A stretch of DNA of 64,000 nt from Liopterus haemorrhoidalis (taxonomy: Eukaryota > Arthropoda > Insecta > Coleoptera > Dytiscidae): positions 13,113,575 to 13,177,574 of the forward strand of contig OZ020616.1 of the NCBI GenBank assembly GCA_963971575.1. Direction: 5' to 3'. The notes below the pieces were generated by a model. That model was not told the DNA's origin. It did not search any database and saw only the letters and a list, made by a program, of their open reading frames with translations. The position numbers and the translations under genes were made by a program. Numbering within the stretch: the first letter of the stretch is position 1; each line of letters starts with the position of its first letter. This document shows, piece after piece, positions 44,339 to 56,240 of this stretch.

Positions 44339-45640
44339 CAGGGTGTTAGGTAAATGTCCGGCACAATTTAAAAGACAGCATGGTGACGTAGAATGCAATC
44401 GATTTTTCATTTACCAATTTTCTCTAAAATGTGAATTTCGTCCAAAAAGATGCCCCAAATTTTGAAAACCACAGACTTTTTTTTATTTTTCATATTAATC
44501 CAGAAGTTGTGTAGTTGCCATAGAGAAAAAAATATTTTAATTGTAGTTCAATAATAGAATATCAAAGTACGTGTACGTCATAATCTAAAGTTTTGTTCCG
44601 ATTTTGTTAAAAAAATTGCACATTACACAATTGAAGAATATACAGACATGCATTTTATGTAAGGGAATGTGTCGGCAATGCTGTGGAAGCAGAACGACGA
44701 TATGCTGAACGGTTTCCGAATAGAAGGCACCCAAACAGAAAAACTTTTGAAGCGGTAACACAACGATTACGCGAAACTGGATATGTTTTGTCAAAGGGAA
44801 GTGCATTATGAAAACCAGTGGAATTGGATGTTGTAGAAGAGGTATTAGAACAAATTGAAGAACATCCAGCAGCTTCTACTAGAAAGATAGGTCGTGATTT
44901 TGGGGTGAGCCATTGGACTATTTGGAATATTATGCGTAAAAATTTGCTTTATCCATACCATATACAAAGGGTCCAAAGCTTGACCGAAGACGACTATCCA
45001 CGAAGAGATCTTTTTTGCGACTGGTTGCTTCAGCAAAACAACCAAAATCCTGGATTTGTTTCAAAAATATTAATGTCAGATGAATGTTGCTTCACAAGAG
45101 GTGGAATTCTGAATTTTCACAACACTTTTCAATCCTCATCAGATTTGTGGGCAGGAATAATAGGAAATGTCTTCATTGGTCCATACGTATTACCACAACG
45201 ACTAACCGGTCAAGTTTATTTAAACTTTTTAATGGAAACCTCACCAGAACTCTTAGAAAATTTACCATTAGCACTTCGAAGAGAAATCTGGTTTATGCAC
45301 GATGGTGCTCCATCTCACTTTAGCAGAGATGTGCGTCGTTTTTTAAATCAGTCGTACCCACAAAGGTGAATTGGCAGAGGTGATCCTACTGCTTGGCCTC
45401 CTAGGTCACCAGACCTTAATAGCTGCGACTTCTATCTTTGGGGCCACATGAAAACACTGGTCTATAAAACACCTATACAAAATGAGGAAGATCTTGAAAA
45501 TCGTGTTCTGCCGCTGCAGAACATATCCGCAATCATACTGAAATGCAACGAGTGGAAGCTTCTTTAATACGGAGAGCCCAAGCATGTTTAGATGCAAATG
45601 GAGCACATTTTCAGCATTTACTTTAATTATATATATATAT
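44339..45640 (+). mobile_element. Mariner-type (DD41D) element, second family, right end lost
   Basis: The left tip CAGGGTGTTAGGTAAATG follows TA. No inverted partner was found after the transposase relic, which ends near 45627 beside an AT microsatellite. Confidence 0.55.
44612..45627 (+). pseudogene. DD41D mariner-type transposase, broken
   Basis: N-terminal traces (YTIEEYTDMHFM; NAVEAERRYAERFPNRRHPN; FEAVTQRLRETGYVLSKGS) lie in shifted frames. The longest frame (44818-45369) gives VVEEVLEQIEEHPAASTRKI, GVSHWTIWNIMRKNLL, KILMSDECCFTRGG (first Asp) and WFMHDGAPSHFSRDV (second Asp), then a TGA. The same frame continues IGRGDPTAWPPRSPDLNSCD and FYLWGHMKTLVYKTP (third Asp). Counting the stop as one residue, 41 residues separate the last two Asp. 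The family differs from the element at 4826. A final frameshift near 45535 hides the tail. Confidence 0.8.
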
Positions 45641-45648
45641 ATATATAT
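45628..45648. repeat. (AT)n microsatellite
   Basis: About ten AT units after the transposase relic. Confidence 0.9.
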
Positions 45649-45984
45649 TTTTTAATATTAAAGTTTTTCTTATTTCTTTTTTATTCATTAAATTGAAAAA
45701 GCATTTTATTGAAATAAAATTACGGTATTGTTTCGGTATTGTTGTATGGCTTGGGTAGAAAATAACAGCGTTCTAGGTCAGGGGTCGGCAACCTTTCAGT
45801 GACAAAGAGCCAAATCTATATTGAAAAAAAAAACACAATAACATGGAAGAGCCCCTAAAAAATATATACTATATTTAAGAAAAAAACGTAAAAATTGTTT
45901 TAAAACAATCAAGTATTACAATAAATTAATATTTATTTATACATTTAGTTTGTGATACCTATTGTAGTTGCCAGTATATTACAA

Positions 45985-46610
45985 TATAATAATTTTTTTA
46001 ATGGGACGATTGCTCTTGTATAGTGTTCTATAAGACTTCAATATTTGGTGAATATTCAGTAATCTTTAACTTAAGGCAGCACTCTAGTTTCAGGTCATTA
46101 AGATTACTTCTTAACTGACTCTTTATTAATTTCATATGTGAAAAGATTTGCTTAGAGTAATATGTGGATCCGAAAATTGTCACTAGCCTAAAAGCATAAT
46201 TTTTTAATAGTATGAACGATTCTGGAAGACGGTTCCAAGCTTCGAAAAGAACTTTATCTACATTTTGAAGATTGCGAATTTCGGTCCACTTATGCTGGGA
46301 AGATAAAATTCACTTTTTTCTTTCTAAATTTTCCAGTTCAGAATTAAGATTAAGAATTAAAAATATGTAATTCCATAAACCTTTGGATTTCAGATCCACT
46401 AATTGAAGGTGATAAATGTAATTGCTACATATCTACTTCAATTGGTTTTGTCAAAAAATCTAGTTTAGCTTTATATTTTCTAAACTCTTTAAATCTATCT
46501 CGGAAAGATTCTTGCATGTTAACAATAGTTTGTGCAAAAAAAAAAAAATGCAGTAATAACATGTTTTTGTAAATTAATAAAATGTAAAAATGTTTTTGCA
46601 CGTAAATCAT
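45985..46610 (-). pseudogene. hAT transposase remnant
   Basis: From the right: SFRDRFKEFRKYKAKLDFLT followed by KPIEVDM, the segment before the dimerisation region; then, further left and in another frame, LVTIFGSTYYSKQIFSHMKL and KSQLRSNLNDLKLECCLKL, the dimerisation region. Frames are broken and the catalytic core is lost. Confidence 0.75.
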
Positions 46611-46789
46611 TCACAAATACAGATAACTTTTTTTCGAAACAAATAACTTCTTCTACAAGGGAATATGCAGTAACTCGAGGAATTACCGGGCGTGAATTGC
46701 ACCGTAAAACATTCTGAAAAATACAAAACCTGTATAGTACAGGTAGAAAATTGAAAATTAAAAAATAGATTATATTAAAATAAAAATTG

Positions 46790-47767
46790 ATGTGAAGTGT
46801 GAATTTTCACACATTTCAGGGTTTTGCAGGTATTTAGTAAGTGAATGATGATTATTTGGGATGCCAAATTTTATATTAAAATATGTTTTTTGTTAATTTT
46901 AATTCGAACGCCTAATACCATTATTTAGGTTTCTAAATATGTGCAGTATTTTTATTTTTTTTATTTAGCAAGGTTCATTAAGAATTGTAAAAATTGCGCC
47001 TATGGCTTCCATTGGTTGTTATAAGCTCCGCCCCTCTGATTTCGTGTACATTGAAACATAATTAAATTATAATTTAAACAATTTCCACTGGTTATTAAAT
47101 TTACGCTTTTAAAAATTAAATACAACATTTGCCAAAATATAACTAGAATGTTGAAAAAATAATTTAAACGATAAAAATTTAAAAAAAAAACAAAAAATAA
47201 TATTGTTTCTTCTCGCAGGGTTCGATCCCTGTCGGATCGAGTTTGTTGGGTGAAAAGCCAGCGTCATAACCACTAGACCAGCAAACACCTTTTACCGTAG
47301 CGTATTACAAAGCTATAACTTGTGTACATTATTAGCCAAAAAACACAAAAAATGCGTTTTTTCCCAAAAACATAATCTGATCAAAAATTCCTGTTGTACT
47401 ATTCCGGTTCACACCAATGTACATTACTTAGAATTTTTTCAGATTTTTAGTTTAAACCATCTGGGCTACAGGGTGTGGGACAAAAATTTTTTTGCACAAT
47501 TTTGGCAAAAATCGCTTCAAAATAGTGTATTTTGCAAAAATAAAAATTTGATCCTTAATCCACGTACCAAGGGCTTTCATTTGATACCCTACTCAGATTT
47601 AAAAAAAAAATATTTTTTTTTGCGATGAGCTCATATTTGTTTATATTTTTAGGGGGATATGTTTTTTAGATGTTTTAGTATTTTTCCTATATGCGGGTCA
47701 AAGAGATGTATAAGCATGCCAAATTTCAACTCTCTGGGTTTAGCCGTTTGGCTACAATTTTTACCGA

Positions 47768-47801
<34 letters not shown>

Positions 47802-47852
47802 GACAAAATGACGGTATAAGGGTTTTTTGATCATACCTACAAAACCCGAAAA
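46790..47852 (-). repeat. RepA interspersed repeat, copy 3
   Basis: Left boundary TTGATGTGAAGTGTGAA with palindrome GTGTGAA-TT-TTCACAC; right boundary (GACA)n, ATGACGGTATAAGGG and CATACCTACAAAACCC. Flanks align with copies 1 and 2. The tRNA-like insert is at 47211-47286. Confidence 0.78.
47211..47286 (-). ncRNA. tRNA-like segment (Glu-like) in RepA copy 3
   Basis: On the minus strand: TGGTCTAGTGGTTATGACGC (A box and D arm as in tRNA-Glu), CTGGCTTTTCACCCAAC (anticodon arm resembling CTTTCAC of tRNA-Glu with one extra T) and CAGGGATCGAACCCTG (five-pair T stem). A-rich sequence at 47181-47199, T-rich on the minus strand, follows. The extra loop base and weak acceptor stem argue against a working tRNA. 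Confidence 0.6.
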
Positions 47853-48019
47853 ACCAGCCAATTTTCAAAGAGCCACAAAATTTTCTAAAAGGGCCGTATG
47901 CGGCTCCGGAGCCGCAGGTTGCTGACCCCTGTTCTAGGTCTTTTGTAGTATATTAAATAATAAAAGTCTGGTAAATTTATAACTTCTAACAACCTAAATT
48001 ATATTTTATATAAGGTAAA

Positions 48020-48073
48020 CTATCCTGGGGGGGGGGCAAATGCCCCTATGACCCTCCCCTGGCTACGTCCCTG
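48020..48073 (-). mobile_element. Solo hAT end
   Basis: Reversed, it begins CAGGGACGTAGCCAGGGG, a common hAT tip. No partner end found. Confidence 0.4.
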
Positions 48074-48076
48074 GTT

Positions 48077-48375
48077 TACTCAGTATATTGAGCTTCATCT
48101 AAATCACTGAAATCATTATCTAGGTATTCTGCAGTGGAGTAAAACGCCTTAAATATTAAATATCTCTTTAATACCCTTTTGAATTTTAAGGGGAGCAAAC
48201 GTTTGATGCTGGTGGGGAGAATATTATAGAATTTTATAGCCAGATAATTTATTAGGTTGTATCTTGACTTCTCTAACCTCGTAAAGTCAGGGAGTATTTT
48301 GTTCTTATTTCTCGTGTCGTGTCTATGGACAGAGCTTTGTAAAGAGAACTTGTCCTGGTTTTCATTCTTAACGCA
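48077..48375 (-). pseudogene. LINE ORF2 C-terminal remnant
   Basis: The minus strand gives HRHDTRNKNKI, TRLEKSRYNLINYLAIKFYN, LPTSIKRLLPLKFKRVLKRY and KAFYSTAEYLDN to a TGA/TAA near 48080. HxxxTRxKN ... K.yN.LP..IK.L....FKR.LK..L ...aFYS..Ey is the typical tail after the RT in Jockey/CR1-type LINEs. It is about 95 codons long, with nothing upstream. Confidence 0.7.
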
Positions 48376-48751
48376 TTTATAAACAAATTTTTATTTTTGA
48401 AAAACAATTTTTTTATGGGAGTTTCGCCAAAAATATGTTAAAAAGCTTTTGTTTCCCACCTTATTTCACATTGATGGGAACCGGAATGGTTCAATAGGAA
48501 TTTTTGATAAGATTACTTTTTGAAAAATATCAATTTATTGTGTCATTGAAATAGTATATTTTGTTACTAGGAGTAGAACGCGCTCTTTTTTGTGCTGAGC
48601 TCAAATGTTGGCGTTCTACTCTGAGTGACATATACTATTTTTTCTTCAAGCGTAGTTATTAAAAATTTGCAACCATAAATACTTATGACTTTATAGTTTC
48701 AGATGCTATTGCTGCTAATTCCGGCGGTGTACATTGAATTGGTTGAGACAT

Positions 48752-49490
48752 TTTTTAATTTTTAATATTTATATTGTGTATTTTGTAACTAATCACAGAA
48801 TGATCACAGAATAATAATAAAGTAACTCACTAATAACGTAACTAATTTCTGAATTCACTACAAACCTCGCTACAAACATATTAAATTGACAGATGTTTTG
48901 TTTATGGTGACTGCTGCCATCAGTGCAATCTGTTGATAACTATATGAACTATCATTTTTTATTTTTTAATCTTTATATTGTGTATTTTGTAACTATAGTG
49001 CGTTCAAAGGTGAGTTTGCAATACATGGCACATGGAGTAGTTCTTTTTCATACTCTCTAATGGGTTTACACAATGACGCTATCCTTTTCTTGCTTGTCGA
49101 CGTTGCCAGCTCTAAAACGCGCTGATCTGTGAAAACGCAGTATTCTACAAATGGCCATTTGTTTTTGTTGAGTGTTATTTTGAGTTTTATAAGAGTTGTT
49201 TTTTGTAAATCATACGAGGTTTTTCATATTATTATAATTGACACATTTGACACTTTTACAACATTTGGCAACACCACTCCCATTTGCCATAAGAGCTATA
49301 CTGCAAACTCACCTTTGAACGCACTATAATCACAGAATGATCACAGAATAATAAAGTAACTCACTAATAACGTAACTAATTTCTGAATTCACTACAAACC
49401 ACGCTATAAACATATTAAATTGACAGATGTTTTGTTTATGGCGACGGCTGCCATCAGTGCCATCTGTAGATAACTATATGAACTATTTAC
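48752..49490. repeat. Tandem duplication of about 200 bp, one copy holding a MITE
   Basis: The unit TTATATTGTGTATTTTGTAA ... TAACTATATGAACTAT occurs at 48752-48952 and again at 48955-49490. The second copy is interrupted by the MITE at 48996-49326. The copies differ by a few bases (e.g. GGTGACTGC and GGCGACGGC). Confidence 0.85.
48996..49326. mobile_element. MITE with TA duplication, copy 2
   Basis: 331 bp, close relative of 3095-3424. TA at 48994-48995 and 49327-49328. The uninterrupted neighbour copy of the tandem duplication (GTAACTAATCACAG near 48788) shows the empty site with a single TA. Confidence 0.92.
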
Positions 49491-50206
49491 TAGTATAAAA
49501 ATGTTCACATTTTGTTACTAGTAAAAAAATGTATCATTTCTACCGAACGTATTGAACAATGTAATGTTAGCATTATAATCCGGTTGAAGAAAAAAATATT
49601 TTTTTTAAAATTCATTTGGTATCAAAAAGTCTTAAGACCTAGATTAAGGAACAGGAAGTAGTTTTTAAAATTTCTTTTTTAGCACGTTTTTTCAAAGGAG
49701 TTAAATTAAAAATCTGAAAAGGATGTTGACAGCCCTCACCTACCGCTCGAGGGTAAATTTCATCCTTGTATATATACAGCCTCCATTATATGTTTGTTAA
49801 TTAAAATGCTTTAGTGGAATTAACAAGTATTTCATTCCAATTTAATTTAACTTTTGATTTCTCAGATGAGTTTTATTACACAACTTGAAGAGAAATACAA
49901 AATAGCATTATTTTAATTATTGCGGTAAAGTCTAAATGTGAAATTTGCGTGTTCCTACTTTTGTTTCACGTATATGAAACTCTAAGTATAATGATCCCGG
50001 AAATCAAATGTGGAATATACATTTGAATTTTATCAGATTGACAGTGTTTTATAAAATTATTTTTATTTCGAAATTGTACGATTTGTTTTAGTAGTAAGTC
50101 TAATGCCCGTATTCATAAACGTTTATTACTGTTAAATACTTTGTTATATCAAAACGGTGTTTTACCAAACCCCGCTGAAACCACTTCTGGTTCCAGCGCC
50201 GGATAC
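49491..50206. other. Gap without recognised genes
   Basis: AT-rich with weak traces of a TTTGGTATCAAAAAG segment also seen in RepA-related DNA. No coding motif. Confidence 0.4.
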
Positions 50207-50208
50207 AA

Positions 50209-53200
50209 TGGGCGCGTTCAGCGCCCTAAACAGTTTAGTACGTTCACTACGGTTACCTTCGGAACGTTACCGTTGACAGTCAACAGTTTACTAAACATCT
50301 GTGCTAAACATCTCAACGTAAAAAATTTACGTTTAGTTATGTTGACTTGTATATCTAACCTAAATTTTTAGCGGGAAATTTATTCAAGACTAGCTGAGTT
50401 CCCGTACTTCGCTACGGTATATTGACGGTTTGCCATCATCGTGCAATTATTATAAGTCATGATTCTTTATAGATCACATTCCTGACTTTCTCCTCATGTG
50501 TAGATTCACCCCGTTAGAGGCTCATTAGTGTAAAATTCGTAGTTTGTTTCTAAACATGTGCACGGGTAACTTTTATAAGCAAAAATTCTGTCTTTTATTC
50601 TAATCTCATCTGTCCTAAGAGATATTGTGGAATCCGTGAAAAAACATTTTACTCCTTTTCACCCCATATGGGTCGAAAAATCCTTTCTTACCTATATGCC
50701 AGAAAATAAATGTTATAAATCAAGAAGCACAGGAGATATAAAGGGTTCGATGCTTACGTTATGGAAGGAATATGTTCCCGAAATTTCATGTATCTAATCA
50801 TAAATATACCTATTTACCCCTTTATAGATAAAAAAAAAACGTTTAAAAGACTTTCTAAAGATTAGAAAAAAATATATACACCAAAATGGAATGTTATAAC
50901 TCAACAAACAAATAAGTTACGAAACATTATATAAACATTGGACCTAACAATCCGAGGAAAAACATCTTATCACTTTTCATCCCCTAGGGGTCGAATTTCG
51001 AAAAATTCCATATAAGCGGGTGCTTGCGACATGGAGGGAATGTATTTCTTGAATTTCATATCTCTATGTCAAGGGACGTTCTTTCGAATAAAAAATACCA
51101 ATTTACCCCTTTAGGGATGAAATTTTAAAAACTTTCTAAACGCTATCTAAATATTTTAAATAGAAAATTATGTACCAAAATAGAATGTTATAGCTCAGGA
51201 AATACAAAGGTTTCTATAATTCACCCCAAATGTAGATTCACCACTTTAGGGGTTGATTAGGGCAAAATACTGAATTACTACTTCAAAACTTTGTATGGGT
51301 AACCTTTGTAATCAAAAACCAAGTTAATATCTCATTGGTCCTAAGGTATATTGAGGAATCCTTCAAATCACATTTCACCCCTTAGGGCTCAAATTTCGAA
51401 AAATCTCTTCTTAGTGGGTGCTTACATCACGGAAGGAATATACTTCCCGAATTTCATGTCTCTATATCCAAGGGAAGTTCTATCGAATATAAATACCCAT
51501 TTAACCCCCTCCCCCATTTACATTTAGAGGTGAAATTCTAAAAGACTGTCAAAACTATCTAGATATTTGAAAAAGACACCGGTGTGCCAAAAATGAATGT
51601 TATAACTTAATAAACACAGGAAATACGACGGGTTGTATAATTCACCCCGATTATAGATTTACCCCTTTAGGAGTTGATTAGGAAAGAATCCAGAAATAAA
51701 ATTTTCGGCATTTGTATGGTTAACCTTTATAAGCAAAAGCCAAGTCGATATCTTAGTATCTTATGGTACTAAGAGATATTAAGGAATCCTTGATATCACA
51801 TTTCAGCACTTAGGGGTTGAATTTAAAAAAATACCGTCTTAGTGGGTACTTACGTCATACAGGGAATATACTTTACGTATTTCATGTATCTTGTCCATTG
51901 GACGTTTTATCGAGTAAAAAATACCCATTTACCCCTTTAGGGGTGAAATTTTGAAAAACTGTCAAAACTATTTCGAGATATTTTAAAAAGACACCGATAT
52001 GCCAAAAAGGAATGTTATAACTCAATAAACACAGGAAATAAGAAGGGTTGTATGTATAATTCACCCCGATTGTAGACCCCTATAGGGGTTGATTCGGACA
52101 AAATCCTGAAATAAGTTTTTCGGCATTTGAATGGGTAATCTTTGTAAGCAAAATCCAAGACGATATCTTATTGGTCCTAAGAGGTATTGAGGAATCCTTG
52201 AAATCACATTTCACCACTTTTCACTTCTTAGGGGTGAAATTTCGAAAAATCCCGTCTTATTGGGTGCTTACGTCATGGAGGGAATATACTTCACGAATTT
52301 TATTTATCTGTGTCCAAGGGATGTTCAATCAAATACAATTCCTATTTACCCCTTAAAGGTGAAATTTTAAAAACTGTCAATACCATTTCGAAATATTTTG
52401 AAGACACCTATATGCCAAAAGGAATTTTATAACTCAACAAACCCAGGGAATATGATGGGTTGTATAATTAACCTTGTTCGGAAATTCACCACTTTAGGGG
52501 TTGATTAGAACAAAATCCTGAAATAATTTTTTTAACATTTATATGGGTAATCTTTGTAAGTAAAAACCAAGACGATATCTTATTGGTCCGTAGAGATATT
52601 TGGGAATCCTTGCAATTACATTTCACCTCTTAGGGGTTGAATTTTGAAAAATCCCGTCTTAGTGTATGCTTACCTCATGGAGGGAATATACTTTGCGAAT
52701 ATCATGTATCTATGTCCAAGGGATGTTCTATCAAATAAAAAATATCCTTTTACCCCTTTAGGGGTGAAATTTTGAAAAACTGTCAAAACCATATCGAGAT
52801 ATTTTAAAAAGACATCTATAAGCCAAATAGGAATCAACTCAACAAACACAGGAAATACGTCGGGTTGTATAATTCTCCCTGATTGTAGATTCACCCTTTT
52901 AGGGGATGAATAGGACAAAATCCTGAAATAAGTGTTTCAACATTTATATGGATAATATTTATAAGCAAAAATGAAGGCGATATATTATTGGACCTGTGAG
53001 ATATTGAGGAATCCGTGAAAACACATTTTACCCAATTTCACCCCTTAGGGATTGAATTTCCAAAAATCATTTCTTAGGGGGTTGTTAAGTCATAAAATGG
53101 ATATACTTCCCGAATTTTATGTTTCTCTGTCTAGACGACATTCTATCGAATATAAAATACCAAGTTACCCCTTTAGGGGTGAAATTTAAAAAAACGGTCA

Positions 53201-54283
53201 AAACACTTTTTAAATATTTAGAAAAGACACCTATATGCGTAAAAGAAATGTTATAACACAACAAACACAGAAGATGCGAAGGGTTCTTTAATTCACCCTG
53301 ATTCTAGATTCACCCCTTTAGGGGTTGATTAGTACAAAATCCTGAAAAATAAGTTTTTCAACATTTATGTGGGTAGTCTTTGTAAGCAAAAGCAAGGCGA
53401 TATATTCTTGACCTAAAAGATACTGAGGAATCCGTGAAAACACATTTCACCCCTTTTCACCCCTGAGAGGCCGAATTTCGAGAAATCGTTTCTTAGAGGG
53501 TCCTTAAGTCATAGAAGGGATATACTCCCCGAATTTTATGTTTCCTTGTCTAGACGACATCCTATCGAATAAAAAATGCCAATTTACCCCTTTAGGGGTG
53601 AAATTTAAAAAAACGGTCAAAACACTTTCTAAATATTTTAAAAAGACACCTATATGTCAAAAAGGAATGTTATAACACAATAAACACAGAAGATGCGAAG
53701 GGTTCTATAATTCACCCTGATTGTAGATTCTCCCCTTTTGGGGTTCATTAGGACAAAATCCTGAAATAAGTTTTTTTATATTTATATGCGTAATCTTTGT
53801 AAGCAAAAACCAAGTCGATATCTTATTGGACCTAAGAGATATTAAGAAAACCGTGAAGCCACATTTTACCCCTTTTAACCCTCTTTTCACCCACTTAGAG
53901 GATGAGTTTCGAAAAATCCGTTCTTAGTGGGTGCTTACGTCATGGAGGGAATATACTCGCCAAATTTCATGATTGTAGGTTCAGTGGTTTGGGCTGGGCG
54001 TTGATTATGAGTAGGTAGCTTAGTTAAGATTTTATATATATAGATACAAGTTAAATAGCAATGGAGCTAACAAATTGATTAATTCTGCCACTTGAGGACG
54101 TGACAGTCTAAAATGGTTTTTATCTATTAGTAATGGATCCATCTCTAAATATTTTTTAAGGTTATGTACTCAAACTGTTAAACACTCGCGTTGAAACTAA
54201 TCAGTAACCGTTCAGACATTCACCAAATTTAATCAACGTACGTTTACGTTTAGACTCAACGGTTTAGGCGCTGAACGCGCCCA
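50209..54283. mobile_element. Element with TGGGCGCGTTCAGCGCC inverted ends
   Basis: TGGGCGCGTTCAGCGCC lies at 50209-50225 and its reverse at 54267-54283, each followed inward by a TAAAC-type word. The flanking duplication could not be identified, so the class is unknown. The 3.65-kb tandem repeat element sits within it. Confidence 0.5.
50390..54048 (+). repeat. 415-bp tandem-unit repeat element, copy 2
   Basis: Opens CTAGCTGAGTTCCCGTACTT and CGCTACGGTATATTGACGG; ends near TTTTATATATATAGATACAA. In between are about eight head-to-tail units. The marker GAGGAATCCNTGAAATCACA falls near 50635, 51357, 51782, 52193, 52606, 53012, 53430 and 53848, so the period is 404-425 bp where regular. Each unit has three palindromes of CCCCTTTAGGGG type with short ACCCC/GGGGT arms. 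No ORF persists across units. Confidence 0.85.
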
Positions 54284-54394
54284 ATGTGATCAAATGAACG
54301 CTTTCACATATAGTTTGGTCCGGTCGCCGGCACCGGTAATTATATCTGGCGTTGATATCGACAAATTTGATACTGGACTGACCGTGTGCAGGGC

Positions 54395-54548
54395 ACACTC
54401 ACAATAACATAACTCTCAAGTTATCGGCCGATTGACCTGCTAAGTACCTGTTATAAATTAATACAACGATACCTCAACAAAATCGGACCAAAATTATTTC
54501 ACAAACTTCGTATTGCACAAGCTGATTTTAGACCACATCTGTAATAAC
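54395..54548 (+). pseudogene. Small LINE reverse transcriptase fragment
   Basis: Encodes ITLSSYRPIDLLSTCYKLIQ, then YLNKIGPKLFHKLRIAQADF, RT motifs of the SYRPIxLLS...QAxFR type found in LINE RTs. It ends in a stop (CATCTGTAA) where GF(R)xG.S would follow. About 45 codons remain. Confidence 0.65.
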
Positions 54549-55308
54549 GCCAGATATCGGCTCTAAAGCCGCACTCAGACCTCTTTAAATTAACGAGTTA
54601 TAGACTGTTCGTTGTTACGCTCTGACTTATGTTTTAATGCATTCTTTTAACGTTCCATGTACCGTTCAAATCTGTTATAAATTAGTACGTTACGAATATC
54701 CCGCCATCTGTGAATTTTGGAACCAACTATTCAGCTTCGTAAAATATTTTATATGTATTATCGTTCTTATTATTCTGTTGTTTTAGATTTTAACTACCTA
54801 ATTACCTAAATTGATCATATTTACTGTCCGTCTTTGTAATTTTGAGCAAGATTTGTTAATGATGACATTATGTTAGGTTATGTAAAAAGGCATTCGATAC
54901 CTACGGTGTCACTGATAGAATGCGATGGCCAATGTGTTTATATGTTTGTCTCATTAAAACATCTCACTAGCTATAAGTTTAGAAAATTATGCACAATCCA
55001 CAACAAACAACGTATTAAATTTGCAGGTCTGAACGGTTTCACGTCTTATCATATGACAAACTTGCTGGTGACAGTGAACAGTCCATAAGCTACAGTGCAT
55101 AAGCTATTGATTTAAGAGCTCTAAATGCGGCTTAAGACTTTCGAAAACTTCCCGTTGCTTTGATTCACATTCTGGGAACTGTTGACATTTTTAAAGATTT
55201 TAAAGGGTTCAGTACAGTTATAAGATTTTAGAATTTAGATGATATAAAAATAGAAACCAGAAATAGAAGAAAATACAATACGTAACTTCAAAATGACATG
55301 TTCTAAGT
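54549..55308. other. Gap without recognised genes
   Basis: No repeat ends or coding motifs recognised. An AACGCCAGATATCGG word at 54547 is related to one near 54345. Confidence 0.4.
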
Positions 55309-55645
55309 CAGTGGTCTCCAAACTGTTTTGACCGCGTACCCTTATGACGAAAATAATCATAAATTGTTCCCCCTAATTATTAGGGGGTTAATATATTATG
55401 GCCTAATATATATATTTTTGTATTTGTGTGTGTGTCAAAAATGATGGAAACAATGTGAATTTGTTGACTAATTTCGGAAAAATTCTTGATTCTCTCTGTT
55501 AATGCAATTCGAAGATCTGGTTCTAATTCTAATTTATTTCTGTATTTAGTTTTAATTATTGTCATTGCAGGAAACGCTGCTTCGAGACGTTCTAAGTTAT
55601 TGCCTAATAACTTTGAACACTGAAATACCCTTGGTTAATTTTAGA
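55309..55645 (-). mobile_element. hAT end with transposase remnant (ZBED5-like)
   Basis: The left tip CAGTGGTCTCCAAACTG is followed on the minus strand by KLLGNNLERLEAAFPAMTII, KTKYRNKLELEPDLRIALTE and RIKNFSEISQQIHI, the C-terminal segment of ZBED5-like hAT transposases (compare 8895-9235). The right end of the element is not found. Confidence 0.65.
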
Positions 55646-55990
55646 CTTTCATTCTTGGAAATGCTACCAGAACCCTTATATATACACCCGTCTCTCTGAT
55701 GACAAAGGTCAGAAATATTAGGTTCGGTTCGCGAGTAGAACTAAAATGGTTCAATTCTTAGAAGCTCTGAGTCGATTATCTGATGGTTTACTTGATCCTG
55801 TTTTTATCTAAATCATTATATATTTTCTTGTTCTTGTAAATATTATACTATAATAAATCGTTTTTATTAATTTATATTTACATGCTAGAAATAAACATGT
55901 GGGATTATTTCTATTTGAATCAGATCAAAGAAACGGGAAAATATTAGAATTAAAATGGTTGAAAGTGCAGCGCAAGGGAGGTCACTGAAG
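55646..55990. other. Gap without recognised genes
   Basis: No motif seen. Confidence 0.35.
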
Positions 55991-55994
55991 AGTG

Positions 55995-56240
55995 ATGATT
56001 CTTCTTCTTCTTTCTGCACTGTCTGTTGGATTAACTTTTGATCTCACTCACATAAGTTTTCCATTTTGATCTGTTCATTGCCAGGCCTTTCCATGAGCCC
56101 TGTATACCAATAGTTGTTAGATCATCGGTTAGCTGATCTCTCCATCTCTTGCGAGGTCTTCCCACTGGTCGATCGGTATTCAATCTTCCTTCTCATATCT
56201 TTCTAACCAATCTGTCCTCCCTCATCCTCATCACGTGAAA
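55995..56240 (-). pseudogene. LINE ORF2 C-terminal remnant
   Basis: The minus strand reads HVMRMREDRLVRKI, a stop, then GRLNTDRPVGRPRKRWRDQL and DDLTTIGIQGSWKGLAMNRS followed by KWKTYVSEIKS and a TAA. HVxRM.EDR...GRxxxxRPVGRPRKRW...W...A.dR..W is the usual LINE RT tail. It is 5'-truncated. Confidence 0.8.

Larger units (their letters stand above)
45779..47931 (-). mobile_element. hAT transposon with nested RepA copy
   Basis: Ends CAGGGGTCGGCAACCTTT and, reversed, CAGGGGTCAGCAACCTG. Perfect TTCTAGGT duplication (45771-45778, 47932-47939). A transposase relic is on the minus strand; RepA copy 3 occupies 46790-47852. Confidence 0.9.

Noticed and set aside
44818..45369. An intact 183-residue transposase
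   Set aside because: The third Asp motif lies after the TGA and N-terminal parts are out of frame; it is a broken DD41D gene.
50390..54048. CRISPR-like array
   Set aside because: Units are about 415 bp without short repeats and unique spacers, and the context is a eukaryotic genome.
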